A stretch of DNA of 63,269 bases, taken from the NCBI GenBank assembly GCA_022841245.1, contig JALHRW010000007.1, forward strand, positions 1 to 63,269. Reading direction: 5' to 3'. This document shows positions 1 through 8,554 of the stretch, piece after piece. The stretch's first letter is position 1. Each line of letters begins with the position of its first letter. The notes beneath the pieces were generated by a model. It made no database searches. It was not told the origin of the DNA and saw only the letters and a list, made by a program, of their open reading frames with translations. This DNA is from Planctomycetota bacterium (lineage in GTDB: Bacteria > Planctomycetota > UBA11346). Made by a program: the position numbers and the translations under genes.

Positions 1-54
1 GCGGCCTTGGGGCGTTCGGCGGCCTTGGGACGTTCGGCGGCCTTGGGACGTTCG
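1..54. repeat. 18-bp tandem repeat inside coding sequence
   Basis: Three head-to-tail 18-base units (1-18, 19-36, 37-54) differ by a single base. On the minus strand they encode the hexapeptide ERPKAA, repeated at the visible C-terminal tail of the secreted protein. The array may continue beyond the window edge. Such Lys/Pro repeats usually form extended, disordered, positively charged tails. Confidence 0.85.
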
Positions 55-1982
55 GCCGGCTGCCGCTCCTTGGCCGTCGCCGGACGCTCCTTCCAGTCGC
101 GATCGGCGCGCTCCTGCAGGGCACCGTTGCCACCGTTGCGCAGGACGCGGCCATCACCATCGACAGCGTAGCCGTTATTGCGGTTGTTGGCGATCACCGC
201 ACCGGCGGCGACGCCGGCGCCGACCGCGGCACCACCGCGCAGCTTGTCGCCGGTGGCGGCGAGCTGCGGGCTCTTGGCACCCTGGACCCGGTTGTACGGC
301 ATCGGCCGGGCGCCTGGACGGAGGGCTGCACCGCCGCCGCCGATGACCACGCCGCCGCTGCCCCAGGAGCCGCCGACACGGATGCCGCCGACCGCATAAC
401 CGGGACCGGCGACGCCGACGCCGACCGCCCAGTTGCCGGTGTAGGGATTGTAGCGCACCCGGACGCCATAGGTCGTCGGGTAGTGGTAGTAGCCGCCATA
501 GTAGCCGCCGTACCAGTAGCCGCTGCCGTAGACCGGGCAGCCGCCGTAGACGTACCAGCCGTAGTAGCCCGAGGTGCATCCGGTGTAGACGTATTCGGTG
601 GTGTGCTCGTAGACCGTGACCGCGTTGGTGTTCGACCACGGGCACGAGGCCGGCAGGTTGTCGAGCGCCTCCGGCTTGCTGGTGGCGACCTTCCACGGGC
701 CGCTGACCGCATCGGCCACGTACCACACCGCGTCGCGGCAGCAGTAGTACTTCGGCCCGGCGATGCGGAACACGGCGTCAGCGCTGTTCTCGGCCCAGGC
801 GACGTTGCGGCCCTCGATCTCGATCCACTTCGGCTCGCCTTCGAAGGCGACCTCGATGGTGTTGGTCAGCGGGACCATGGCGGTCTGCGGCACCTGAGCC
901 AGGGCGGCGGCCTCGACCGCCTCGTCGGTGCCGGCGACATGGGCGCGCAGGTGGGCGCGCTCGCTGGTGGCCGGGATGGCGGCGAAGGCGGCGGGCAGCT
1001 CATCGCCCGGCACCAGGGTCCAGGTCTGGCCGTCCGCCAGGCTGGCGGCTGCGAACCAGCGGCCCGAGCAGAGCGCGAAGATCCGTCCACCAGCAGTCTC
1101 GCGGACGATGTCGTCCTCGGTGTTGTCGCACACCTCCAGGGCTCCATCCGCGGTCAGCTTGATGAATTCGGGTTCGCCATCGATGAGCAGCAGTTCGCTG
1201 GCCTTGTCGGCGAGGATGATCTCGGCCGGGACGGCGCCGGAGGCGCGCGCGGTGCCGGTGGAGACGCCTTCGGCGCCAGCGGCGGCCTTGACCGGCTCGG
1301 GAGCCGATTCGGCCGGGAAGGCCCAGGGGCCGGCGAGGTCGGCGGCGACCAGCCAGTCACCTTCGGTGCGCAGCCAGATGCGGTCAGCCGACTTGACGAT
1401 GAAGGCCGGGGTGCTCATCAGGCGCTCGGCCCCGCCCGGAACCGCCTTCCACACCGGCTTGCCGGCAAGCGGGATGAGGATCGCGGGAGCTTTGCGCACG
1501 AGGATGGCCGGGGCCTCATCGGACAGGTCGCCGGTTCCACCGTCCACCTCCTCGATGGTCGCCGCGACAATGTCAAGATCGGTCTCGAGACCGAGGGCGA
1601 CGATGGCGTCCTCGACCGCCTTGCGCGCACCCTCGTCCTTGTCCTTGGCCTGGATCTCGCCGTTCGGCAGCAGGACCTTGGTGATCTTGACGCTGCGCGC
1701 CTTGGCCACGTCGTTCTCGCGGTCGATGTCGAGCACGGCCTCCATCCAGGCGGCAGCGAAGACTCGGGCGCTCTCGTCGGAGCCGGCGGCCAGCCAGGAG
1801 ACGGCGGCACGGGTGGTCAGCTTGTTGCCCTGGAGGCGCTCGTGCTGCGGCTGGTACACCGTCACCACGCCACCCGGGCGGGCGACCTCAAGCGGCCACG
1901 GCGAGGCCGCAGCCGCCGGTGCCGGAGCATCGGCCGCGGCCAGCGAGATGGTGACCAGGGCAAGGAGGGCGATGCTGCGCAT
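1..1982 (-). CDS. Secreted Tyr/Gly-rich protein (C-terminus beyond window)
   Basis: The ATG start at 1982 gives a clear signal peptide (MRSIALLALVTISLAAADA), and about 660 residues are visible before the window edge cuts the gene. The first two thirds are a mixed alpha/beta region with repeated short units in which a value is computed and 'sustained' by Trp/Pro motifs (for example WYVADAVSGPWKVA). A very Tyr/Gly-rich stretch follows around residues 455-510 (YYGGYYGGYYHYP), then a Gly/Val-rich stretch, then Lys/Pro/Arg repeats. This pattern resembles secreted proteins often annotated as carbohydrate-binding family V/XII in planctomycetes and proteobacteria; that resemblance is from memory and no binding site is visible. 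The start lies 14 bases after the kinase stop at 1997, so the two are probably co-transcribed. The role is unknown; a cell-surface location is inferred. Confidence 0.75.
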   Translation of the reverse strand, partial: MRSIALLALVTISLAAADAPAPAAAASPWPLEVARPGGVVTVYQPQHERLQGNKLTTRAAVSWLAAGSDESARVFAAAWMEAVLDIDRENDVAKARSVKITKVLLPNGEIQAKDKDEGARKAVEDAIVALGLETDLDIVAATIEEVDGGTGDLSDEAPAILVRKAPAILIPLAGKPVWKAVPGGAERLMSTPAFIVKSADRIWLRTEGDWLVAADLAGPWAFPAESAPEPVKAAAGAEGVSTGTARASGAVPAEIILADKASELLLIDGEPEFIKLTADGALEVCDNTEDDIVRETAGGRIFALCSGRWFAAASLADGQTWTLVPGDELPAAFAAIPATSERAHLRAHVAGTDEAVEAAALAQVPQTAMVPLTNTIEVAFEGEPKWIEIEGRNVAWAENSADAVFRIAGPKYYCCRDAVWYVADAVSGPWKVATSKPEALDNLPASCPWSNTNAVTVYEHTTEYVYTGCTSGYYGWYVYGGCPVYGSGYWYGGYYGGYYHYPTTYGVRVRYNPYTGNWAVGVGVAGPGYAVGGIRVGGSWGSGGVVIGGGGAALRPGARPMPYNRVQGAKSPQLAATGDKLRGGAAVGAGVAAGAVIANNRNNGYAVDGDGRVLRNGGNGALQERADRDWKERPATAKERQPAERPKAAERPKAAERPKA

Positions 1983-1996
1983 GGTGTTCCTCGGGA

Positions 1997-4180
1997 TCAG
2001 ATACGGGCGGTGACCACGGTCGGCGCGACGGCACGCGCCTCGTGCTTGGTTTCTTCGCGCTTGGGCAGCTGGGCCCACCACGCCGCGGCGCGGCGCGGGG
2101 TCCATGCCTGGCCGGGGGGCAGGACGAGGGCTTCGAGGGCCTGGACCAGGGTGCGGGCGTCGGGCGGACGCTTCGCCGGATCCTTCTCCAGGCAGGCTTC
2201 GATCAGCCGCGCCAGCTCCTCGGGAATGGCCTCGTTGCGCTCGCGCAACGGCTGGGGCTGCTCATTGATGTGCTTTGTCAGCAGCTCGATCGCGCTGTCG
2301 GCAGCGAAGGCGTCGCTGCCCGTAAGCAGCCAGCAGGCGACGCAGCCGAGCGAATAGATGTCGGTACGCCCGTCGAGATCCTTGCCGGTGGCCTGCTCGG
2401 GCGCCATCGTCGCCGGGGTACCGGTGATCATGCCGGCAGCGGTGAGGCGGGCGTTCTCGGGCGCCTGGGCGATGCGCACGAGGCCGAAGTCGAGCACCTT
2501 GACCACGTCGACCTCGTCGGAGCGGCGGCAGACGAAGATGTTCTCGGGCTTGATGTCGCGGTGCACCAGACCGCGGTCATGCGCCTCGGCCAGGCTGGTC
2601 AGGGCGTTGCTGAGCACGTGCACGGCGCGACCCGCCGGCAGCGGCCCGTGCTTCTCGACCAGGGCGCGCAGGTCCAGGCCGTCGAGCAGCTCCATGACGT
2701 AGAAGAAGGTGCCGTCGGGCGCGACGCCGAAGTCGTAGAGTTCGACGGTCGAGCGGGCGCGCAGGCTGGCGGTGATGCGCGCCTCCTGCTCGAAGCGCTT
2801 GCGGATCTCCTCGACCTCCTCGGGCGCGACGTTGGCCATCGCGGCTGGCGAGATCAGCTTGATCGCAGCTGGGCGCGAGAGCATGCGGTGCTCGCCGATC
2901 CACACCTGGCCCATGCCGCCCTCGCCGATCTTCTTGACCAGGTTGTAGCTGCCCAGTTCGCGGGCCTTGGCCTCGGCGACACGGGCGCGGGAGCGTTCCT
3001 GCTCGACCTGACGCTTGGCCCGGCCGAGCACGCTGGCGAAGTAGAGTCCGGCGAGCAGGCCGACGAGGACCGCGCCGAGGGCGACGATCTGCCCTCTGCT
3101 CCGGGCCGCATCCATCACGCCGATGACGGCATCGCGGCTGGTGATCAGCGCGACGTACCAGGTCGGACCACCCGGCACGGTCAAGGCCTGGACCATGCCG
3201 CCGTATTCGACGCCTTCGACCGCGACCCGGATCGGCTGCTTCGTGTCACCCTCAGGCAGGCGCGGGATGGCCGCGAAGAAGGCCTTGGCTACCGGCTCCT
3301 GGAGCATCGTGCCGGTGGGCAGCCCTTGCGCCGGCACCTCCTTGAGCAGGTCCGGCGGCATGGCCATCATCTCGAAGTTGCGCGTGAACAGGAAATTGCG
3401 GCCAAGATCGCCGGGGCGCTGCAGCACCGTGCCGAACGAGGCGAGGTCGAGGTCGACCGCAACCACGCCGCGGGCCGGCTGCCCAGGCGCAGCGGGGGGC
3501 AGTTGGCGGGCGAGCGTGATGCCAGGCAAGCCGGTGCGCGAGAAGCGGTACGGATCGGTCCAGATCATGCCCGGCGCGGCGACGGCCTGCTGGTACCACG
3601 GGCGCAGCCGCGCGTCGAAGGCGACCCGCTCATCGACCTTGACCGGCTTCAGGGTGCCATCAGGCAGCATGCGGCTTAGCGTCCGGGTCGCGCCATCCGG
3701 GCCCGGCCGGACGGTGATCAGCTGCCATTCGCCGTCGACCAGTACCACGCCGGTCATGCCGCCATCGGACGCGCCGATGTACAGCTGGCTGACGCCGGGC
3801 CGCAGCGCGACCATGCCGCTCAGGGTGCGGCCGATCCGGGCGGGATCGTCCAGACCCGGCTCGCGCTCGACCCAAGCGTGGACCCGGGCCAGCAGTTCGG
3901 TGGCGTGCTCGAAGCCATATAGGCAGCGGCCGCGCACCAGGGCCGTATGCATGTCGAGGCGCTGGTTGCCGAGTTCGCGCACCCCGACCTGGACCGCGGA
4001 GCGATAGAGTCCGACTGCGGCCAGCGCGGCCCCGCCAACCAGCAGCGGGATGATGATCATCATCCCCAGCGGGGTGGCGATGAAGGGCAGCTTCAGCGCA
4101 GCGGCGGTCGAGTCATGACGGGTACCCCCGCCATCACCCGTGACCACCAGGTTCCTCGGCTTGGACTGGCTGCCGGCCAT
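1997..4180 (-). CDS. Transmembrane Ser/Thr protein kinase with extracytoplasmic dCache-like sensor
   Basis: This 727-residue receptor kinase has a first membrane segment at about residues 33-58 and an extracytoplasmic region at about 60-360. That region carries a dCache-type signature (RPWYQQAV...WTDPYRF around residue 190). A second membrane segment lies at about 361-384, followed by a short coiled linker and a Hanks kinase domain from about 409. The Gly loop (GEGGMGQVW), AIKL lysine, HRDIKPEN catalytic loop, DFG (DFGLVR) and APE-like (MAPEQ) motifs are all present, so it should be active. dCache domains normally bind small ligands such as amino acids in histidine kinases and chemoreceptors; coupling one to a Ser/Thr kinase suggests ligand-controlled phosphorylation. 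It sits directly upstream of the secreted Tyr/Gly-rich gene. Ligand and targets are not evident. Confidence 0.9.
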   Translation of the reverse strand: MAGSQSKPRNLVVTGDGGGTRHDSTAAALKLPFIATPLGMMIIIPLLVGGAALAAVGLYRSAVQVGVRELGNQRLDMHTALVRGRCLYGFEHATELLARVHAWVEREPGLDDPARIGRTLSGMVALRPGVSQLYIGASDGGMTGVVLVDGEWQLITVRPGPDGATRTLSRMLPDGTLKPVKVDERVAFDARLRPWYQQAVAAPGMIWTDPYRFSRTGLPGITLARQLPPAAPGQPARGVVAVDLDLASFGTVLQRPGDLGRNFLFTRNFEMMAMPPDLLKEVPAQGLPTGTMLQEPVAKAFFAAIPRLPEGDTKQPIRVAVEGVEYGGMVQALTVPGGPTWYVALITSRDAVIGVMDAARSRGQIVALGAVLVGLLAGLYFASVLGRAKRQVEQERSRARVAEAKARELGSYNLVKKIGEGGMGQVWIGEHRMLSRPAAIKLISPAAMANVAPEEVEEIRKRFEQEARITASLRARSTVELYDFGVAPDGTFFYVMELLDGLDLRALVEKHGPLPAGRAVHVLSNALTSLAEAHDRGLVHRDIKPENIFVCRRSDEVDVVKVLDFGLVRIAQAPENARLTAAGMITGTPATMAPEQATGKDLDGRTDIYSLGCVACWLLTGSDAFAADSAIELLTKHINEQPQPLRERNEAIPEELARLIEACLEKDPAKRPPDARTLVQALEALVLPPGQAWTPRRAAAWWAQLPKREETKHEARAVAPTVVTARI

Positions 4181-4203
4181 GCGTATGCCCTATGGGTGCT
4201 GGT

Positions 4204-4875
4204 TCAGAAGGAGAAGCCGGCCGAGAAGCGCAGGAACGTATCGTAGCCGCTGAAGTCCACTGACTGGCTGACCCGGACGTAGGTGCCCTGGTCGGTCGAG
4301 ATGGCATCGACGTCGGCCGAGCGCCAGAAGTTGATGCCGCCGCCGACGGCGGCCTCGATGTGCCGTCCGATGGTCAGGCGCACATCGGCCCCGCCGCCGA
4401 AGTCGAGCCGGCCCACCGTGCCGCTGGCATCGATCGACTGGTCCTCGTACTCGAGGTCGCGGACATACACGTCGCTCGAGCCGAAGGCGAAGCGCACGTA
4501 GGGCATGATGCCGAGGTTGATCCGGCCGCGCGTCTGCAGCGGGTTCACCGTACCGCCGAAGGTCAACCCCAGGCCGAAGGTGTCGCAGTCGATGCGGCCG
4601 TCGGAATTGGAGTAGTTCTGCGAGTCGTTGAACAGCGAGCCTTCGAAGAACGGCTGCAGGCCATCGGAGACCGGATAGTAGCTGCGGAAGTAGACTTCCG
4701 CCCGAGTGCCTTCGGACCATGTCTTGTCGAGCGGGCCGATCGCCACATTGCTGGAGGTGGTGCTGTGCAGCGCGAAGCCCATCGATCCCATATTGGATTC
4801 GATACGCGCCCCTTCCCAACTGTCGGCGGCGGAGCAGGAGATGGCGAGAAGGATGAGGCTGGCGCTACGGATCAT
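4204..4875 (-). CDS. Small outer-membrane beta-barrel-like protein
   Basis: The chosen ATG at 4875 gives a signal peptide (MIRSASLILLAISCSA) and a 223-residue protein; an upstream ATG at 4917 only adds an Arg/Cys-rich lead. The mature part alternates polar and hydrophobic residues in strand-like segments and ends in FSAGFSF, a terminal aromatic typical of BAM-inserted barrels. The size fits an 8-strand barrel. It lies between the kinase gene (23 bases downstream) and the AI-2E-family gene (65 bases upstream), all on one strand. No specific family is recognised. Confidence 0.7.
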   Translation of the reverse strand: MIRSASLILLAISCSAADSWEGARIESNMGSMGFALHSTTSSNVAIGPLDKTWSEGTRAEVYFRSYYPVSDGLQPFFEGSLFNDSQNYSNSDGRIDCDTFGLGLTFGGTVNPLQTRGRINLGIMPYVRFAFGSSDVYVRDLEYEDQSIDASGTVGRLDFGGGADVRLTIGRHIEAAVGGGINFWRSADVDAISTDQGTYVRVSQSVDFSGYDTFLRFSAGFSF

Positions 4876-4940
4876 CGCGGCAGGGTGGCGCCACCGACAC
4901 CCCATGCAACTGCCCATATGACCTCTTCAGCGGAGGCGAC

Positions 4941-6266
4941 TCACGCCTGCGGAGCCTCGGCGCCGGCCCACCGCCGCAGACGCGGCATGACCTCGGCCAC
5001 CATCAGGATCTTGAGGCAGGCCGCCACCGGCACCGCCAGCAGCATGCCGTACAACCCGGCGAGGCTGCCGCCGGCGAGCACCGCCAGCATGATCAGCACC
5101 GGGTGCAATTCGGTCGCCTTGCCCTGGATCAGCGGATTCAGCACATAGTCCTCCATCGACTGGGCGATGAAGTTGATCGACCAGGGCAGCACCAGCACCA
5201 TCCACCAGGTGATCGCGAGGGCGCCGTCAGCGCCAGTGGAGACGTACCATCCGCCTTGCTCGGGATGAGCCATCAACGACAGGGCCAGGAGCCCCCACGC
5301 CGCCGGTAGACCGATCGCGGCAAGGTAGGGAACGACGCTGCAGGCGCCTACCACCAGGCCGAGGACCAGTCCGTAGGGGACGCCGACGATGGTCCAGCCG
5401 GTGGCGTAGATGCAGCCGACGATGGCAGCGACGGTGAGGCGCCCGCGGATGAACGAGCTGACGGTGGCGTCCATCCGGCCGATCAGCGGCAGGACGCGCC
5501 CGCGCAGGTGATCGGGGATGAGCGAGCCGCCGAACTGCAGCAGCTCTGGCCAGCGCAGCATGCAGGCCACCGCCGTGATGGCGGTGAGCACGACGAACAG
5601 CACCACCGAGAAGATGCTGCCGACCACCGCAGCGACCCCCGAAGCGACGGCTTTGACCGCGGTCTGCACCCGGCTGGCGAGATCGCCGCCGTCTCCGCCT
5701 GAGGGTCGGCCGGCGAGCTCCTCGCGGACCAGCGCACGTACCCGGGCCTCGTCCAGCCCACCGGCTGTAGCGGGCGCGGCTTGAGCCGGGGCGGCTTCCG
5801 CCTCCGCCGCCTCCAGCCGCGCCTTGGCCTTGGCGAAGCCCAGCTGGGCGAGCAGGGGATCGAGCTGGACCACACGCTCGCGCAACCAGACCGGACGCTG
5901 CTCGGCGGTGGCCCAGGTACGCGCGCTGGTGAGGTAACGCTCATGGTTCTCGGCCAGGGACGCGATCTGGCGGACCAGCGGCGGCACGATCAGGGCGAGC
6001 ATCAGCGCACCGGTCACCGCAACGCCGGCCACCAGGGCGAGGACCGAGCGCAGCCGGGTCATGCGCGGCACCCGCGCGCACAGCCAGGCGATGACCGGCT
6101 CGAACAGGTAGGCCAATCCCAGGCCGGCCAGCAGCGGCGCAGTGATGAACGAGAGCCGGGCGCCGAGCCACAGCAGGCCGAGGATGCCGGCGATGACGAG
6201 CATGTCACGCAGCGCCTGGAACTCCCAGATGCGGCGTTCAGCGATAGGCTTGGGGTCGTCTGGCAT
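4941..6266 (-). CDS. AI-2E family transporter (PerM/TqsA-like membrane protein)
   Basis: This 441-residue polytopic membrane protein has the AI-2E/UPF0118 layout. N-terminal helices lie at about residues 18-90, and a soluble Ala/Glu-rich insert at about 120-210. Further helices follow, including the family-like stretch around LVVGACSVVPYLAAIGLP and a C-terminal segment with DYVLNPLIQGKATELHPV, a well conserved signature. Family members export autoinducer-2 (TqsA), act as Na+/H+ antiporters or are uncharacterised, so the substrate cannot be assigned. The gene is 33 bases downstream of phosphofructokinase and probably co-transcribed with it. Confidence 0.88.
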   Translation of the reverse strand: MPDDPKPIAERRIWEFQALRDMLVIAGILGLLWLGARLSFITAPLLAGLGLAYLFEPVIAWLCARVPRMTRLRSVLALVAGVAVTGALMLALIVPPLVRQIASLAENHERYLTSARTWATAEQRPVWLRERVVQLDPLLAQLGFAKAKARLEAAEAEAAPAQAAPATAGGLDEARVRALVREELAGRPSGGDGGDLASRVQTAVKAVASGVAAVVGSIFSVVLFVVLTAITAVACMLRWPELLQFGGSLIPDHLRGRVLPLIGRMDATVSSFIRGRLTVAAIVGCIYATGWTIVGVPYGLVLGLVVGACSVVPYLAAIGLPAAWGLLALSLMAHPEQGGWYVSTGADGALAITWWMVLVLPWSINFIAQSMEDYVLNPLIQGKATELHPVLIMLAVLAGGSLAGLYGMLLAVPVAACLKILMVAEVMPRLRRWAGAEAPQA

Positions 6267-6299
6267 GGGCCGGCACTCTCCGGCCGTCCGGCGGTACGG

Positions 6300-7595
6300 T
6301 CAACCGATGAGCGGACCCTGCCCGGTCGTCTCCAGGAGGGTGCGCCACAGCTCGCCGGTCGGTTCGATCTGCTTGCGGCCCTGCACCGCCAGCGGGATCG
6401 GCACGTGGGTGATCTGCCCGTTCCAGCTGCCGACGATCATGTCGGTGCGGCCGCTCATCGCCGCGTGCACCGCGGCGTGGCCGAGGGTGGTGCAGAAGAC
6501 CTGGTCGGCTGCATTGGCCGCCGCAGCGCGGATGATGTAGCTGGGGTCGATGTACTTGATCGCGTGCTCGATGCCCTTGGCCTTGAGGTGGGCGCCGATG
6601 CGCGACTTGAGGAATACGCCGATGTCCTGGTGCAGCTTGTTGCCCGAGGCGTCGCGCTGGGCGTCCGCCTTCGGCATGAGGTGCTGGCCGGCCCCCTCCG
6701 CCACCACGATGACGGCATGGCCGCGCTTGGGCAGCCGGCGTTCGAGGCAGGCGAGCAGCCCGTTCTCGCCGTCGAGCTCGAACGGCAGCTCCGGCACCAG
6801 GCAGTAGTTGACGTCGGCGGCGGCGATCGAGGCGGCGGCGGCGATGAAGCCGGAGTCGCGGCCCATCAGGCGGACCAGGCCGATGCCGCCGATCGCGCAC
6901 TCGGCCTCGGTGTTGGCGGCGGCGATGGCATCGCGGGCGATGCTCGCGGCGGTCTCGAAACCGAAGGTCTTCTGCACCCAGCTGATGTCGTTGTCGATCG
7001 TCTTGGGGATGCCGACCACGGCGATGGGCAGGCCGCGCTTGGCGATCTCCTCATGGATCGCGTGCGACCCGCGCTGGGTGCCGTCGCCGCCGATGCAGAA
7101 CAGCATGTCGATCGAGTAGGCCTGCAGGGTGTCGACGATGGCGCGCACGTCGGGCTCGATGCGCGCACTGCCGAGGACCGAGCCGCCGGTGCGGGCGATG
7201 TCCTTCATCTGGTCACGTTCGAGCGGACGGATGCCCGCGCTGCGGCCCGGCATCAGCCCGGCATAGCCGTTGGGGATGCCGAGGATGCGCCCGACCCCGT
7301 AGTGGTGGTGCAGGCTCATGAACACCGAGCTGATCACCGCATTGAGCCCGGGGCACAGGCCGCCGCTGGTCAGGATGGCGGCGCTGGAGACCTTGGGATC
7401 GAAGGCGATGTTGGCGCGCGGGCCGGCCCGCTCGAACGAGCAGGTGTGGTCGCCATCGACGCTGACATCGACCAGGACGCGGGAGGAATCCTCGGTGTAC
7501 ACCAGGCTCGGACCCTGGCCGCGACCGGCGTGCTGGTGGGTCGAGGGACGGTCGGCGGGGCGGACGCGCTTGACCTGGAAGGCGGCGGGGTCCAC
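6300..7595 (-). CDS. pfkA: 6-phosphofructokinase (plant/trypanosome-like type)
   Basis: The 431-residue protein starts at GTG (7595), three bases after the PPK2 stop. It phosphorylates fructose 6-phosphate in glycolysis. Visible family motifs are GGLCPGLNAVI (about residue 77), GGDGTQ (phosphoryl-donor site), GIPKTIDNDI, MGRDSGF and PELPFELDG. The combination matters: Gly in GGDG with Lys in PKTIDND occurs in ATP-dependent plant and trypanosomatid enzymes, whereas PPi-dependent enzymes normally have GGDD with PKT and E. coli PfkA has GGDG with PGT. ATP use is therefore more likely than PPi, although annotation pipelines may call it diphosphate-dependent. Linkage to a polyphosphate kinase leaves the phosphoryl donor an open question. 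Confidence 0.92.
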   Translation of the reverse strand: MDPAAFQVKRVRPADRPSTHQHAGRGQGPSLVYTEDSSRVLVDVSVDGDHTCSFERAGPRANIAFDPKVSSAAILTSGGLCPGLNAVISSVFMSLHHHYGVGRILGIPNGYAGLMPGRSAGIRPLERDQMKDIARTGGSVLGSARIEPDVRAIVDTLQAYSIDMLFCIGGDGTQRGSHAIHEEIAKRGLPIAVVGIPKTIDNDISWVQKTFGFETAASIARDAIAAANTEAECAIGGIGLVRLMGRDSGFIAAAASIAAADVNYCLVPELPFELDGENGLLACLERRLPKRGHAVIVVAEGAGQHLMPKADAQRDASGNKLHQDIGVFLKSRIGAHLKAKGIEHAIKYIDPSYIIRAAAANAADQVFCTTLGHAAVHAAMSGRTDMIVGSWNGQITHVPIPLAVQGRKQIEPTGELWRTLLETTGQGPLIG

Positions 7596-7598
7596 GAC

Positions 7599-8492
7599 TC
7601 AGCCTTTGCCCTTGGCTTCCGCCTCCAGCAGCTTGCGCGCCTCCGCGACCCGGGCCTTCTGCGCCTCGGTCACGACCGGGAACTCGAGGTCGAGCGACTC
7701 CAGCGTCGCGATGATCGCCGAGGCGACGACCACGCGCGAGAACCACTTGTGGTCGGCCGGCACCACGTACCAGGGCGACTCCTTGGTCGAGGTCTCGCGG
7801 ATGAGCTCCTGATAGGCGTCCTGGTAGGCGTCCCAGTGCTGCCGCTCGGCGACGTCCGCGTCGCTGAACTTCCAGTTGCGCTCGGGATCGTCGAGCCGCT
7901 TGAGGAAGCGCTCCTTCTGCTCCTTCTTCGACACATTGAGGAAGAACTTGCGCACGATCGTGCCATTGCGCGTCAGATGCTTCTCGAAGTCGGCGATCGA
8001 CTCGTAGCGGTGCTTCCACACGTCCTTGCCGATCAGGCTCTTGTGCAGCTGCTGCTTGCCGAGGTATTCCGGGTGGACCTTCACCACCAGCACCTCCTCG
8101 TAGTAGCTGCGATTGAAGATGCCGATGCGGCCGCGTTCCGGCAGGCTCTTGGTCGTGCGCCAGAGGAAGTCGTGTTCGAGTTCCTCGGACGATGGGTTCT
8201 TGAACGAGAACACCTGGCAGCCCTGCGGATTGATGCCCGACATGACGTGCTTGATCGTGCCGTCCTTGCCGGCCGCATCCATCGCCTGGAAGATCAGCAG
8301 CAGCGACCAGCGGTTGTCGGCATAGAGCTTGTCCTGCAGCTTGGCCAGACGGTCGACGCCCTGGGCGAGGATCTTCTCGGCCTGCTCCTTGTCGTCGAAA
8401 TTCAGCGTGTCGGACGGATCCCAGTCCTTGAGCTTGAAGTTCTTGCCCTTGGTGACCTTGAAGCGGTCGGCGAAATCGGATGCTTTGCTCAT
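7599..8492 (-). CDS. ppk2: PPK2-family polyphosphate:nucleotide phosphotransferase
   Basis: The ATG at 8492 is preceded by GGAG seven bases upstream and gives 297 residues, the usual single-domain PPK2 length. An in-frame ATG at 8543 is less likely. The Walker-A-like loop MDAAGKDGTIKHV, the lid-region residues NPQGCQVFSFKNPS and the Walker-B-like FNRSYYEEVLVVKVHPE are canonical. The enzyme moves phosphate between polyphosphate and nucleotides (NDP or NMP phosphorylation); class and direction cannot be read from motifs alone. It lies three bases upstream of phosphofructokinase, linking polyphosphate-driven nucleotide regeneration with an ATP-consuming glycolytic step. Confidence 0.93.
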   Translation of the reverse strand: MSKASDFADRFKVTKGKNFKLKDWDPSDTLNFDDKEQAEKILAQGVDRLAKLQDKLYADNRWSLLLIFQAMDAAGKDGTIKHVMSGINPQGCQVFSFKNPSSEELEHDFLWRTTKSLPERGRIGIFNRSYYEEVLVVKVHPEYLGKQQLHKSLIGKDVWKHRYESIADFEKHLTRNGTIVRKFFLNVSKKEQKERFLKRLDDPERNWKFSDADVAERQHWDAYQDAYQELIRETSTKESPWYVVPADHKWFSRVVVASAIIATLESLDLEFPVVTEAQKARVAEARKLLEAEAKGKG

Positions 8493-8554
8493 GGTCGTCT
8501 CCGGAATGGACCGGTAACCTGGAACATCCGCAGCCGGATGCAACTGGACGGTGA

